A DNA stretch of 64,000 nucleotides from Thermohalobaculum sp050331395 (GTDB taxonomy: Bacteria; Pseudomonadota; Alphaproteobacteria; Rhodobacterales; Rhodobacteraceae): the NCBI GenBank assembly GCA_050331395.1, contig JBHJGX010000025.1:1-64000 (forward strand), given 5' to 3'. The first letter of the stretch is position 1. The number at the start of each line of letters is the position of its first letter. This document shows, one piece after another, positions 43,684-53,434 of this stretch. Both the position numbers and the translations under genes were made by a program. The notes beneath the pieces are model-generated. The model did no database searches, was not told where the DNA came from, and saw nothing but the letters and a program-made list of their open reading frames with translations.

Positions 43684-45282
43684 TCAGCCCTCGAGCCAGG
43701 CGTTCTCGGCGATCCGGTAGCCATCGCCCTCGCCGAGCGGGTGACCCGTCCACCCCTGGAGCCGCTCGGAGCGCGCATCGAGCCAATCGGTGAAGACCGG
43801 CACCAGCGAGCCACCGTTCTCGTTCACGATCCGCTGGGCGCGGCAATAGATTTCCTGGCGTTCAAAGCCGTCCTTCATGCCGCGTGCCTGGCTGATCAAC
43901 CGATCGAGCTCTTCCGAGCCCCAGCGCCCCTCGTTCCATTTGGCGTCCGAGAAATGCACGAGCGTGAAGCGGAGATCCGCCGTCGCCCGTGGCATCCAGT
44001 TCGACATATGGAAAGGCCGCTTCATCCAGATGTTCGACCAATAGCCGTCGGATGGTTCGCGCTGGATGTCGATGGTGAGGCCCGCATCCGCCGCGCTCTG
44101 GGCCAGATGGAGAGCGAGGTCGGGGCCCTGCGGTCCGCCGGCCGCTTCGGAGGCGTGGAGTTTCACGGTCGCGCCGAGCATGTCCGCCCGCTGCAGGTGG
44201 AAGCGTGCGCGCTCCAGATCCTGCTCGCGCTGGTCGAGTTCGTCGCAAAAGTAGCGGTCCGACGGGCCGATCGGGGTGTCGTTGCCGAGCGAGCCGTAGC
44301 CGCGCAGAACCGTCTCGAGCATGCCGCGGCGGTCTGCCATCAGCTTGATCGCCATCCGCAGGTCGGGATTGTCGAAGGGCGGCGCGTCGGCCATCATCGG
44401 AAAAGTGATGTGGCGGCTGCCTTTGGCCGCGGCCATCTCGACGCCGGGCGCGCGCTCGACGAGCTCGACAAGCTTCGGGTCGACCCGCACGGTGTAGTGG
44501 ATATCGCCTGCGATGAGCGCGTTGATCCGGGCGGCCGTGTCCGAGATCCCGATCGAGGAGACGCTGTTCACATGCGGCGCACGGCCGTAGAAGGCGTCAT
44601 AGCGCTCGGCCAGCATCTCGACGCCCGGCTCGAAGCGGCTGAGCTTGAAGGGCCCGGTGCCGACGAAATTGTTCCAGTCGGTGAACCCCTCCGGCACGAT
44701 CACGGTGTGCGTGTCGCCCACATACATCGGCAGGTCGCCGTTCGGCGCCTCGAGTTCGATGACGAGAACGTCGTCGCCGTCTTTGCGTATGTCTTTGACG
44801 GGGGTGAAGAACGATTTGATCACCGAGTCCGTATCGTCGCCCCGGTGCAGGTTGAGCGAATAAATCACGTCGTCGAGCGTCATCGCCTTGCCGTTGTGGA
44901 AGGTGACGTCGCCGCGCAGTTTGAACCGCCAGACGGTCGCGTCGGCGTTCGCCTCCCATTCCTCGGCGAGATCGGGCCGGGGGGTCAGGTCGGCGCCGTA
45001 TCGCACGAGCGTGCTGCCGACCTGCATGCTGCGGACATAGTCGGTGGTCGATGTTTGCCGCGTCGGCTTCAGCGTGTCCGACGCGCTCGAGGTGTACCAA
45101 CCGAGGATCAAATCCCCGCCCTTCACCGGCGTCGCCGCCCGGGCGCGGTCGCCGGCGGCGAGCAGCGTCTGTGCCGCCGCGGCGGTCAGGCCGAGCGCAC
45201 CCGCGCGGCCGAGAAACTCGCGTCGGTCGATCCGGCGATGCGCGTATGCGCCGGCCCAAAAGTCCACTTCGGTGCGTGTCAT
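43684..45282 (-). CDS. ABC transporter periplasmic binding protein (peptide/opine type, Tat-exported)
   Basis: A 532-residue family 5 solute-binding protein (DppA/OppA class) for di- or oligopeptides, opines or similar amines. The start at 45282 gives MTRTEVDFWAGAYAHRRIDR and a twin-arginine signal RRIDRREFLGRAGALGL ending near ARA-ATP; GGGAG precedes the ATG. The mature protein shows TWRF-like VWRFKLRGDVTFHNGKAMT and the FVGTGPFKL block of the class. It is divergent from two permeases and a fused ATPase at 45494-49103 that clearly complete the transporter. Substrate unknown; proximity to xsc and tauR does not prove a sulfonate substrate. Confidence 0.9.
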   Translation of the reverse strand: MTRTEVDFWAGAYAHRRIDRREFLGRAGALGLTAAAAQTLLAAGDRARAATPVKGGDLILGWYTSSASDTLKPTRQTSTTDYVRSMQVGSTLVRYGADLTPRPDLAEEWEANADATVWRFKLRGDVTFHNGKAMTLDDVIYSLNLHRGDDTDSVIKSFFTPVKDIRKDGDDVLVIELEAPNGDLPMYVGDTHTVIVPEGFTDWNNFVGTGPFKLSRFEPGVEMLAERYDAFYGRAPHVNSVSSIGISDTAARINALIAGDIHYTVRVDPKLVELVERAPGVEMAAAKGSRHITFPMMADAPPFDNPDLRMAIKLMADRRGMLETVLRGYGSLGNDTPIGPSDRYFCDELDQREQDLERARFHLQRADMLGATVKLHASEAAGGPQGPDLALHLAQSAADAGLTIDIQREPSDGYWSNIWMKRPFHMSNWMPRATADLRFTLVHFSDAKWNEGRWGSEELDRLISQARGMKDGFERQEIYCRAQRIVNENGGSLVPVFTDWLDARSERLQGWTGHPLGEGDGYRIAENAWLEG

Positions 45283-45493
45283 GGTCTGGCTCCCTGCGCC
45301 GTGGGTCTTGTTGTTCAGCGGATGTTGTCGTTCAGCGGGTCTTGTCGATCGCCGCCCCGGCGCGTCCGCGCCTCGGCGCGCGAATGATAAGGGACCGCCC
45401 CCGATCCGAGCAACGCGAAAGCGGCCCCTGCGGCGGCAGTTGCGCGTCGCCGGGCCGCGTGTGACAGTTGCCCGGCCGTTACCCGAGGGGACT

Positions 45494-46444
45494 ATGCTCG
45501 CAACGCTGATCCTGAAGCGCCTCGCCCTCGGCGTGGTCACCCTCCTCGTGGTCTCGCTCATCGTCTTCGGCGGGACCGAGGTGCTGCCGGGCGACGTCGC
45601 CGAAGCGGTGCTGGGCCAAGGGGCGACGCCCGAGACGGTGGCGGCGGTGCGTGCGGAGCTCGGCCTCGACCGTCCGGCTTGGGAGCGTTACGGTGAATGG
45701 CTGATCGGCCTTGCGACCGGCGATCTGGGGAACTCGCTCGCCTCGCCCCGGCCGGTCGTCGAGATCCTGGCGCCGCGGCTGCCGAACACGCTCCTCCTCG
45801 GCGGGGTCGCGGCGCTCATCGCGGTGCCGCTCGCCGTCGGCCTCGGGCTCTGGGCAGCGATGCGCCCGGGCGGCGTGCTGGACCGCTCGCTCAACACGGG
45901 CGCGATCGCGATCATCTCGGCGCCCGAATTCCTGGTGGCCACCGTGCTCGTCCTCGCCTTCGCCGTGCAACTCCGCTGGCTTCCGGCCATCTCACGCCTG
46001 CCGGCCGAGGGCGGCATCCTAGACTATGCGGCGCCGCTGGCGATGCCCGTTCTCACGCTCGTCGCCGCCGTGCTCGCGCCGATGATGCGGATGACCCGTT
46101 CGGCGATCCTCAACGTGCTCTCGCAGCCCGCGATCGAGATGGCGATCCTCAAGGGCGTGCCGCGGCGCACGATCATCCTCAAACACGCGTTGCCGAACGC
46201 GATCGCGCCGATCATCAACGTGATCGCGGTCAACCTCGCCTACATCATCGGCGGCGTGGTCGTCGTCGAGCAGATCTTCTCCTATCCCGGCATCGCGGTG
46301 CTGATGGTCGACGGCGTCGCCTCGCGCGATCTGCCAGTGGTGCAAGCCTGCGCCATGGTCTTCTGCGGGCTCTACGTGCTCTTCAACCTGACCGCGGATA
46401 TCGTCGCGATCCTCGCCAATCCGCGCCTGAGGCATCCGAAATGA
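45494..46444 (+). CDS. ABC transporter permease, DppB-like
   Basis: A 316-residue inner-membrane permease with about six helices. The start at 45494 (MLATLILKRLALGVVTLLVV) is chosen from GAGGGG upstream and the usual DppB N-terminus. The loop that docks the ATPase reads EMAILKGVPRRTIILKHALP (E-x-x-x-x-x-G-x-x-x-x-x-x-x-x-x-H-x-L-P). It precedes and overlaps the second permease by four bases. Confidence 0.9.
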   Translation: MLATLILKRLALGVVTLLVVSLIVFGGTEVLPGDVAEAVLGQGATPETVAAVRAELGLDRPAWERYGEWLIGLATGDLGNSLASPRPVVEILAPRLPNTLLLGGVAALIAVPLAVGLGLWAAMRPGGVLDRSLNTGAIAIISAPEFLVATVLVLAFAVQLRWLPAISRLPAEGGILDYAAPLAMPVLTLVAAVLAPMMRMTRSAILNVLSQPAIEMAILKGVPRRTIILKHALPNAIAPIINVIAVNLAYIIGGVVVVEQIFSYPGIAVLMVDGVASRDLPVVQACAMVFCGLYVLFNLTADIVAILANPRLRHPK

Positions 46445-47298
46445 GGCTGGCCGAGCTCGGCATCGCCGGCTGGCTCGCGGTGGCCATCCTGGTCTTCTGG
46501 GCCGTCGTTGCGATCGGCGCGCCCTGGATCGCGCCCTACCCAGAGAGCCGTCTTCTGACAACCGACACCTTCGGTCCGGGCACGGCCGAGACGCCGATGC
46601 TCCTCGGCTCGGACAAGCTCGGCCGCGACGTACTCTCGCGGCTCATCTATGGCGCACGCATGACGCTCGGGCTTGCGCTCGCGGCGACCCTGGTCGCTTT
46701 CGTCCTCGGCGTGACCCTCGGCTTTATCGCCGGTATCCGCGGCGGACGCACCGACGACATCATGAGCCGCATCAACGACGCCTTCGTGTCGTTCCCGTCG
46801 ATCATGCTCGCCTTGATCCTGGTCTCGGCCTTCGGCTCGTCGCTCTGGATGCTGGTGGCGGCCATCGGCTTCATCGAGGCGACGCGGGTCTACCGGATCG
46901 CCCGGTCGCTCGCGCAGAACATCATCGTCATGGATTTCGTCGAGGTCAGCCGGGCGCGCGGCGAGTCGATCTGGTGGATCTTGCGCCACGAGATCGCGCC
47001 GAACGCCTTCGTGCCGCTGTCCACCGATTTCGGCCTACGCTTTACCTATTCGATCCTGCTGCTCTCGTCGCTGTCCTTCCTCGGCCTCGGCGTGCAGCCG
47101 CCCTTTTCCGACTGGGGCTCGATGGTCAAAGAAAACATGGCCGCCCTCAACTACGTAATTTTTTACGGGCCAGCGGTTGCGGCGGCGCCGATCCTGCCGG
47201 CGGTCTGCATTTTTTCGGTGACGCTCGCCAACAATCTGCTCGTCGACTGGAACCTGGCACGCAGCCAAGCGGACATCTCGTCGGAGCTCGTGCGATGA
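46441..47298 (+). CDS. ABC transporter permease, DppC-like
   Basis: A 285-residue permease. After a short N-terminus and first helix it carries LLGSDKLGRDVLSRLIYGAR, the hallmark of DppC, and the ATPase-coupling loop FVEVSRARGESIWWILRHEI. The ATG overlaps the stop of the first permease (ATGA), and its own stop overlaps the ATPase start, so stoichiometry is coupled. Confidence 0.9.
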   Translation: MRLAELGIAGWLAVAILVFWAVVAIGAPWIAPYPESRLLTTDTFGPGTAETPMLLGSDKLGRDVLSRLIYGARMTLGLALAATLVAFVLGVTLGFIAGIRGGRTDDIMSRINDAFVSFPSIMLALILVSAFGSSLWMLVAAIGFIEATRVYRIARSLAQNIIVMDFVEVSRARGESIWWILRHEIAPNAFVPLSTDFGLRFTYSILLLSSLSFLGLGVQPPFSDWGSMVKENMAALNYVIFYGPAVAAAPILPAVCIFSVTLANNLLVDWNLARSQADISSELVR

Positions 47299-49103
47299 GC
47301 GCGCTTCTCGAGGTCGAGGATCTCCGGGTCGAGGGGCGGCGCACGCGCCGGGGCGCTTTCGTGCCGATCGTGCGCGGGGTCTCGTTCGCACTCGCGCGCG
47401 GCGAGGTGCTTGCGCTCATCGGCGAGTCGGGCGCAGGCAAATCGACCATCGCCCTCGCGGCCCTCGGCTATGCGAAACCCGGCTGCCGGTTCGCGGGCGG
47501 CACCGTCCGCTTCGAGGGCGCGAGCGTGCTCGAGATGTCGCTCGAGGAGAAGCGCGCGATCCGCGGCGCCCGGATCTCCTATGTGGCGCAATCGGCCGCC
47601 GCGGCCTTCAACGATGCGCTGCGCCTCGATGACCAGATCACCGAGGTCTCGCTCGCCCACGGCGGCACCCGGGCCGAGGCGGAGGCGCGGATGCACGCGC
47701 TCGCCCGCCGCATGCGGCTGCCGGAGCCCGAGCGGATCGTGCGGAAGTATCCCCATCAAGTCTCGGGCGGTCAGCTCCAGCGGCTGATGGCGGTGATGGC
47801 GATGAATGCGGGGCCGGATCTATTGATCCTCGACGAGCCGACGACGGCGCTCGACGTGACCACCCAGGTCGAGGTCCTGGCCGCCTTCAAGGACACGCTC
47901 GCAGCCTCGGGCGCGGCGGCGGTCTATGTCTCGCACGATCTGGCGGTGGTCGCCCAGGTCGCCGACCGGATCCTGGTGCTAAAGGACGGGGCGGCTGTCG
48001 AGCACGGCCCGACCGAGCGGATTTTGCACGACCCGCGAGAGCCTTACACCCGCGAGATGATGGCCGCCGTGCGCCCCCCGCGGCAGCGAAACGGGGCGAC
48101 CGGGGCGGAGACGGCTCGGGCGTCCGATCCGGTGCTCAGCCTCCGAGGGGTGTCGGCGGGGTTCGGCGGGCGCCCGGGACGGCCGGCGGTGACCGTGCTC
48201 CATGACATCGATCTGGACATCCCCCGCGGCGGCACGGTCGGCGTGATCGGCGAATCGGGATGCGGGAAATCGACGCTCGCCCGCGTGATCGCCGGGCTTT
48301 TGCCGGCCGCTGCGGGAGAGATCCGGCTCGACGGCGAGATCCTTCCAGCCGATGCGGCCGCGCGCCGCCGCGACGCGCTCCGCCGGGTGCAAATCGTGAT
48401 GCAAATGCCGGACGTGGCGTTCAACCCGCTCCGGACGGTGGGCGAGGCGCTCGCGCGGCCGCTGGCCTATTTCCATCGCCTGCCGACGGCGGCCCGGAAG
48501 CGGCGGGTGGCCGAACTGCTCGAGATGGTCGAGCTCCCGTCCAACGTGGCAGATCGCCGGCCGCAGGCGCTCTCGGGAGGGCAGAAACAGCGGGTGAACC
48601 TCGCCCGGGCACTCGCGGCCGAGCCCGAGGTGATCCTCTGCGACGAGGTGACGTCCGCCCTCGACACGGTGGTGGGCGCGCAGATCATTCGCCTCCTGAA
48701 GCGGCTGCAAACCGAAACCGGCGTCACGTTCGTCTTCATTAGCCATGATTTATCCACGGTGGCGAGCTTTGCCGACCGGATTGCCGTGCTCTATGCGGGG
48801 CGGATCGCCGAGGAAGGCCCGACCGCACGCGTGCTGTCCCCGCCGCACCACCCCTACGCCGCGCTCCTTTTACAGTCGGTACCAGAGCTCCGGCGCGGCT
48901 GGCTCGAAGCGACCCGGCAGAGCGCGCGCGCCGAACGGGCCGCCGGCTCGGCGGTCGAGATCGGCAGGACCGGATGCCCGTTTCATCCGCGGTGCCCGGC
49001 GGCGCGGCCAGGCGTCTGCGATGTCGACCGGGCGCCCGTGCACCGGCTGGCCGATGGCCACCGGATCGCCTGCCACCGGGAGCTTGCCGCCCTCGTGACG
49101 TGA
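47295..49103 (+). CDS. ABC transporter ATP-binding protein, DppD-DppF fusion
   Basis: A 602-residue protein with two nucleotide-binding domains in one chain, which in many operons are separate DppD and DppF. Domain 1 has Walker A GESGAGKST, signature VSGGQLQR and Walker B LLILDEPT. Domain 2 (from about residue 275) has GESGCGKST, LSGGQKQR and VILCDEVTSALD. The C-terminus holds the Cys-containing oligopeptide/dipeptide motif GCPFHPRCPAA, which in this family binds a cluster or metal. The start at 47295 overlaps the DppC stop. Confidence 0.9.
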   Translation: MSALLEVEDLRVEGRRTRRGAFVPIVRGVSFALARGEVLALIGESGAGKSTIALAALGYAKPGCRFAGGTVRFEGASVLEMSLEEKRAIRGARISYVAQSAAAAFNDALRLDDQITEVSLAHGGTRAEAEARMHALARRMRLPEPERIVRKYPHQVSGGQLQRLMAVMAMNAGPDLLILDEPTTALDVTTQVEVLAAFKDTLAASGAAAVYVSHDLAVVAQVADRILVLKDGAAVEHGPTERILHDPREPYTREMMAAVRPPRQRNGATGAETARASDPVLSLRGVSAGFGGRPGRPAVTVLHDIDLDIPRGGTVGVIGESGCGKSTLARVIAGLLPAAAGEIRLDGEILPADAAARRRDALRRVQIVMQMPDVAFNPLRTVGEALARPLAYFHRLPTAARKRRVAELLEMVELPSNVADRRPQALSGGQKQRVNLARALAAEPEVILCDEVTSALDTVVGAQIIRLLKRLQTETGVTFVFISHDLSTVASFADRIAVLYAGRIAEEGPTARVLSPPHHPYAALLLQSVPELRRGWLEATRQSARAERAAGSAVEIGRTGCPFHPRCPAARPGVCDVDRAPVHRLADGHRIACHRELAALVT

Positions 49104-49129
49104 CCCGGGCGCCTGCCGGTTGCCCGCAA

Positions 49130-49361
49130 CCGGCTCCCGCGGACGGCTCCGCCGCCCTTTGGGCCGGGCGCCGCGCCGGGCCGCGCACAGGCTGGACGAT
49201 CCCGCCCGCGGCGGGTGGCCGGTTGAGGCACGTGATCGGAGATCGGCGGGGCCAAGCCGTGCAATGGGAGCCATCCGCCGCGGGACGGAGACGCGCCAAA
49301 CCGTGCGAGAGCGGTCGCGGCGCCCGGCCCAAAGGGCGGCGGAGCCGTCCGCGGGAGCCGG
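49130..49361. repeat. MITE-like palindromic intergenic repeat, copy 1
   Basis: A 232-base non-coding element bounded by perfect 45-base inverted repeats (49130-49174 and 49317-49361, beginning CCGGCTCCCGCGGACGGCTC). The central part includes GGCGGGGCCAAGCCG. A diverged second copy lies at 55321-55528. No coding frame is plausible. The size, long inverted repeats and intergenic location fit a miniature inverted-repeat element or a large REP-type hairpin. Confidence 0.78.
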
Positions 49362-49371
49362 GTTTGTCGGA

Positions 49372-50277
49372 TCAACCGCGCGGTCGGATCTCCGGCGGAT
49401 CGGCCGGGGTGGCCAGCGGCGCCGGTCGGGGGGACCGCAAAAGGATCACCGCCGCCGAGACCGCGATGAGGCACGCGCCCGCGAGATCCGCCGCACCGAG
49501 CCGGTCCTGCCAGACAATCCAGCCGAGCCCGGCTGCCCACGGGATCGAGGTCAGCTTGAGGCAGGACATCACCGGCGCTTCGCCATGGGCGAAGGCCGCG
49601 GTCATCAGGATCTGCGCGAGCGTGAGCAACACCGCGGCGGCGAGGATCCAGCCCCCATGGCGAATCTCGAGCGGGTCCCAGCCGGCGGGCAGGCTGAGGA
49701 GCCCCAAGGTACCGACCGCCAGATGCAGCGCCGCGACGAGGGCGAGAGGGCTCTCGCGGGCGATATAGGCGCGGGTCAGGACATCGCGGAGCCCGACGAC
49801 GCCGGCGACGAGGACAGGCAGCGCATAGGCCGGGTGAAGCGCCGCCCCCTCAGGCGCTACGACGAAGGCCGCGCCGGCGAGGCCGAATCCGACCGCCCCC
49901 CAGCGCCTCCAGCCGACCCGCTCGCCGAGGATAAGCGGCGAAAGTGCCGCTACCACCGCGGGGGAGAGATAGACGAGCATCACCGCATCGGCGAGCGGCA
50001 CGTATCGGAGGCTGAGCGGGAAGAGGAACATGCCGACGGTCAAGAGCCCGGTCAGCCAGAGGGCGGCCTTCGCGCTTCGCGGCACGAGCGCCCGCACCCC
50101 GCCGAGCCAGGGCGACAGCGCAAGCAGGAGGGCAAGCCCCGTCAGGCTCCGCAGCGCAACCGCCTGGCCGAGCGGCAGGTCCTCCACCAAGAGCTTGATG
50201 AAGACGTCGTTGACCGTGAGCAGGAGGCTTCCGGACAGCATGAGGACGACGCCGAGCGCGGGCCCGGAGAGGCGCAT
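49372..50277 (-). CDS. EamA/DMT-family permease
   Basis: A 301-residue inner-membrane protein with about ten helices in two EamA repeats, resembling the S-adenosylmethionine or small-metabolite exporters of the DMT superfamily. It begins MRLSGPALGVVLMLSGSLLL. The upstream enolase-family gene ends one base before this gene starts, so the two are co-transcribed with the GMC oxidoreductase. Substrate may be linked to that pathway (inference). Confidence 0.85.
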   Translation of the reverse strand: MRLSGPALGVVLMLSGSLLLTVNDVFIKLLVEDLPLGQAVALRSLTGLALLLALSPWLGGVRALVPRSAKAALWLTGLLTVGMFLFPLSLRYVPLADAVMLVYLSPAVVAALSPLILGERVGWRRWGAVGFGLAGAAFVVAPEGAALHPAYALPVLVAGVVGLRDVLTRAYIARESPLALVAALHLAVGTLGLLSLPAGWDPLEIRHGGWILAAAVLLTLAQILMTAAFAHGEAPVMSCLKLTSIPWAAGLGWIVWQDRLGAADLAGACLIAVSAAVILLRSPRPAPLATPADPPEIRPRG

Positions 50278-51390
50278 TCAGCCGGCCTCGCTCACACGGT
50301 AGGCGGAGCGGGCGAGCCAGTCGGGGGAGATCTCCACGCCCCAACCCGGGGTGTCGGTCACGCGGACGCGGCCGTCCTCGACCGCATAGGGCGAGGCGAC
50401 GAAGAGCCCCTCTTGCCACGGATAGTAATCCGGGCCCTCGATGGAGAATTCGAGATAGGGCCCGGCCGCATCGCCGATTGCGCGCAGAAGATGCATGGTA
50501 AAAAGCGTCACCATCGAGAGGTTGGCCGCATGCGGCGTCACCGGAAGACCGGCCTCGCGGGCCATGGCGACGACCCGGAGCGTGCGCGCGATCCCGCCGA
50601 GATAGAGGATATCAGGCTGCACCACGTCGACGGCGCGCATCTCGATCATCCGCCGCCAGGTGCCGAGGTCGCAGTCCTGCTCGCCTCCGGCGACGTCGAT
50701 CGAAAGCGCGTCGGCGACAGCCTTGGTGTCCTCGAGCCGCCAATACGGGCAGGGCTCTTCGAAGTGGCAAAAACCCTCGCCCTCGAGCAGGCGGCCGACC
50801 TCGATGGCGCGGGGGACCGAGTAGCAGCTGTTGGCGTCGATGAGCAGATCCGCATCGGGCAGCGCGCGCCGGAGCGCCGGGACGATCTCCTCGGTCCGGC
50901 CCGGCCATTCGTCCCGATCGCGGCCGACCTCGGCGCCCGCGCGCACCTTGGCCGCGGTGAACCCGTGGGTGTCGGCGAGCCGGCGCATCCGCGCGGCTTC
51001 GTCCGCGGGCGCGATGTCCCGTTTCATCGAGGACGCATAAGCCCGCACGGGGCCAGGCGTCCCGCCGAGAAGCGTCGCGACCGGCACGCCGGCGGCGCGT
51101 GCGCGCAGGTCCCAGATCGCGGTATCGACGCCCGCCATTGCCCGGCGGAGATAGCTGCCGGGGAATTTGTGCTCCCGCTCGGTCACCAGATCGAGGGCGT
51201 CGTCCAGATCGGCGGCATCGCCGAGCTCGACCCCGAGCATCCAGGGCGCGACCTGGCGGTGGAGAACCGCGACCGTGATATCCGCATTGTAGGTCGAGAC
51301 CTGCCCCCAGCCGATCGCGCCGGTCTGGTCGGTCACGCGGACAAATCCCAACATCTCGGTGGCGAAGGTCTCGATCCGGGCGAGCTTCAT
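50278..51390 (-). CDS. Enolase-superfamily enzyme (mandelate racemase/muconate lactonizing type)
   Basis: A 370-residue enzyme that would abstract the alpha proton of a carboxylate. Visible active-site elements are AKVRAG (K-x-R in place of K-x-K), metal ligands in LLIDANSCYS, HFEEPCPYW and AGGEQDC, and the C-terminal PHAAN with its catalytic His. It starts MKLARIETFATEMLGFVRVT. It overlaps the GMC oxidoreductase by four bases and directly precedes a transporter. Sugar-acid dehydratase activity is a reasonable guess, but the substrate is not known. Confidence 0.85.
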   Translation of the reverse strand: MKLARIETFATEMLGFVRVTDQTGAIGWGQVSTYNADITVAVLHRQVAPWMLGVELGDAADLDDALDLVTEREHKFPGSYLRRAMAGVDTAIWDLRARAAGVPVATLLGGTPGPVRAYASSMKRDIAPADEAARMRRLADTHGFTAAKVRAGAEVGRDRDEWPGRTEEIVPALRRALPDADLLIDANSCYSVPRAIEVGRLLEGEGFCHFEEPCPYWRLEDTKAVADALSIDVAGGEQDCDLGTWRRMIEMRAVDVVQPDILYLGGIARTLRVVAMAREAGLPVTPHAANLSMVTLFTMHLLRAIGDAAGPYLEFSIEGPDYYPWQEGLFVASPYAVEDGRVRVTDTPGWGVEISPDWLARSAYRVSEAG

Positions 51391-53039
51391 GCGACCGCGC
51401 CGAGGGCCGCGTCCTCGCGGATAAGCTCGGCGCCCCGTTCGCCGACCATGATCGCCGGCGCGTTCGTGTTGCCGGTCGGGATCGTCGGGAAGATCGAGGC
51501 ATCCACAACGCGCAGCCCCGCCACCCCGTGCACGCGAAGCCGGTGATCGACCACAGCACCGCTCTCGGCACGGCCCATGCGGCAGGTGCCGCAGGGATGG
51601 AAGACCGTCGAGGCATGGTCCCTGGCAAAGGCGCCGAGCTCGTCGTCGGACTGGCATTGGTCGCCCGGGGTCACCTCGGCGTCGATTACCTCGGCGAGCG
51701 CCGGCGCGGCGGCGATCCGGCGCATCAGCCGGACGCCCTCGCGGATGAGCGCCCGGTCGTCTTCGGTCGCCAGATAGTTCGGATGGATCTCGGGCGGGTC
51801 GGACGGGTCGGCCGTGCGGATCGCCAGATGCCCGCGCGAGGTCGGTTTCGTCGGGTTGAACCCGAGGATCAGCCCGGGGAACGCGTCGGGCTCCATCAGC
51901 GCGCGGTAACCGGGCGTCGTCACGCTGTAGCTGAGCGGCGAGAAATAGACCTGGATGTCCGGCCGGTCTGCCTCTGGGCGGAGGCGCAGGAAGCCGCCGC
52001 CTTGGTTGACGCTCATCGAGAGCGGCCCCCGCCGGCGGAACACGTAGTCGAGCCCGCAGCGGATCCGCCCGCTCCAAGGTCGGAGCACCTGATTGAGCGT
52101 GGGCACGCGCGTCCGGTAGATGTTGCTGAGCCCGAGGTGGTCCTGGAGGTTGCGACCGACCTCCCGCATGTCGCGATGGACGGGAATGCCGAGGCGGGCG
52201 AGATGCTCGGCTGGGCCGAGGCCCGAGAGTTGCAAGATCTTCGGGCTGCCGATCGCGCCGGCGGAGAGAATCACCTCGCGCCGTGCACGGACGCGGGCGA
52301 GGCGGCCATTGCGACGGAACTCGACGCCAACCGCGCGGCCGCCCTCGATGAGGATCCGTGTGACCTCGGCATGGAGTTCGAGGCGCAGGTTCGCCCGCCC
52401 GAGCGCGGGGCGGAGGTAACAGCGCGCGGTGGAGGCCCGGAAGCCGCCCTTGGTGGTGATCTGGTAGATCGACGCCCCCTCCATCGACGCCCCGTTGTAG
52501 TCGTCGTTCCAAGGGATCTGCAGCTCGGCCGCCGCTGCCCGGTAGCGGGTACAAAGCGGGTGCACCTCGGCGGTGATGTCGCGCACCGGCAGCGGCCCGC
52601 CCGCGCCACGATGGTCGTTCGCGCCGCCCGACCAGTCCTCCATGCGCCGGAAGACGGGCGCGACATCGGCCCAGGACCAGCCCGGCGCCTCGCGTGCCCA
52701 GTCGTCGAAATCGGCCGGATGCCCGCGCACCCAGACCATCGCATTGATCGACGAGGAGCCGCCCATCACCTTGCCGCGGGGCCAGTAATTCCGGCGGCCG
52801 CCGAGGGCGTCGCAGGCCTCGGTCTCGAGCCGCCAGTTGAGCGCGCTGTGGAAGAAACAGCGCCCATAGCCGAGCGGGATCTGCACCCAGACGTTCCAGT
52901 CGCTGCCGCCGGCCTCGAGCACGGTCACGGATCTGTGTCCGTCCTCGCTCAGGCGGTTGGCGAGGACCGCGCCGGCCGAGCCCGCGCCGACGACCACATA
53001 GTCGCTTTCCGTCTCCGGGATGGTCTCAGCGGCTGCCAT
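51387..53039 (-). CDS. GMC-family FAD oxidoreductase (choline dehydrogenase-like)
   Basis: A 550-residue flavoprotein oxidising an alcohol. The FAD-binding N-terminus is DYVVVGAGSAGAVLANRLSE and the GMC signatures GGSSSINAMVWVRGH and GAIGSPKILQLSGLGP follow. The catalytic His is in FHPCGTCRMG and the terminal NTNAPAIMVGERGAELI closes the FAD site. The ATG at 53039 with GAGGG upstream is preferred to a TTG ten codons earlier. It heads an operon with an enolase-superfamily enzyme and an EamA transporter, probably for a small polyol or alcohol. Confidence 0.9.
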   Translation of the reverse strand: MAAAETIPETESDYVVVGAGSAGAVLANRLSEDGHRSVTVLEAGGSDWNVWVQIPLGYGRCFFHSALNWRLETEACDALGGRRNYWPRGKVMGGSSSINAMVWVRGHPADFDDWAREAPGWSWADVAPVFRRMEDWSGGANDHRGAGGPLPVRDITAEVHPLCTRYRAAAAELQIPWNDDYNGASMEGASIYQITTKGGFRASTARCYLRPALGRANLRLELHAEVTRILIEGGRAVGVEFRRNGRLARVRARREVILSAGAIGSPKILQLSGLGPAEHLARLGIPVHRDMREVGRNLQDHLGLSNIYRTRVPTLNQVLRPWSGRIRCGLDYVFRRRGPLSMSVNQGGGFLRLRPEADRPDIQVYFSPLSYSVTTPGYRALMEPDAFPGLILGFNPTKPTSRGHLAIRTADPSDPPEIHPNYLATEDDRALIREGVRLMRRIAAAPALAEVIDAEVTPGDQCQSDDELGAFARDHASTVFHPCGTCRMGRAESGAVVDHRLRVHGVAGLRVVDASIFPTIPTGNTNAPAIMVGERGAELIREDAALGAVA

Positions 53040-53434
53040 ATCGCCCTCGCGCGCATCCGTTTTTCCCAACGAAAGCGCTAGCCTATCTCTGCGGCGCGGC
53101 CTAGGGGGGATCGCACGCCAGTCGAAAAGGCGTGCCCGCCGGCCGGTCGGACAAGCGCCTGCGGGCGAATGGAACCGACGCGCGGCTCGGGCGTTTTCGT
53201 TAGTTTCCCGAAATACGTATGTACTCGAACGTCGCTGTCGTGAGGATCCCGCCGGGTTGACTTCTCGAGAAAGCTCGACATTTTGTCACATCGAAATCGT
53301 TATTGAGCGGCATCAAAGCGCCTTCGCAGGTGTCGGCCGCTCATTGCCCGCACTTTGCTTCGCGACTGCCATGGCGGGTCCACACGCACCGAGGCGGGCA
53401 TAGTCGTTCCCGCCGCAGAGCGAGGAGATGCGCG
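53040..53434. other. Divergent intergenic region
   Basis: This 395-base gap between the divergent GMC oxidoreductase and amidoligase genes must contain both promoters. Bases about 53200-53310 are less GC-rich than the flanks. No coding frame with a believable start and no recognised operator was found. Confidence 0.45.
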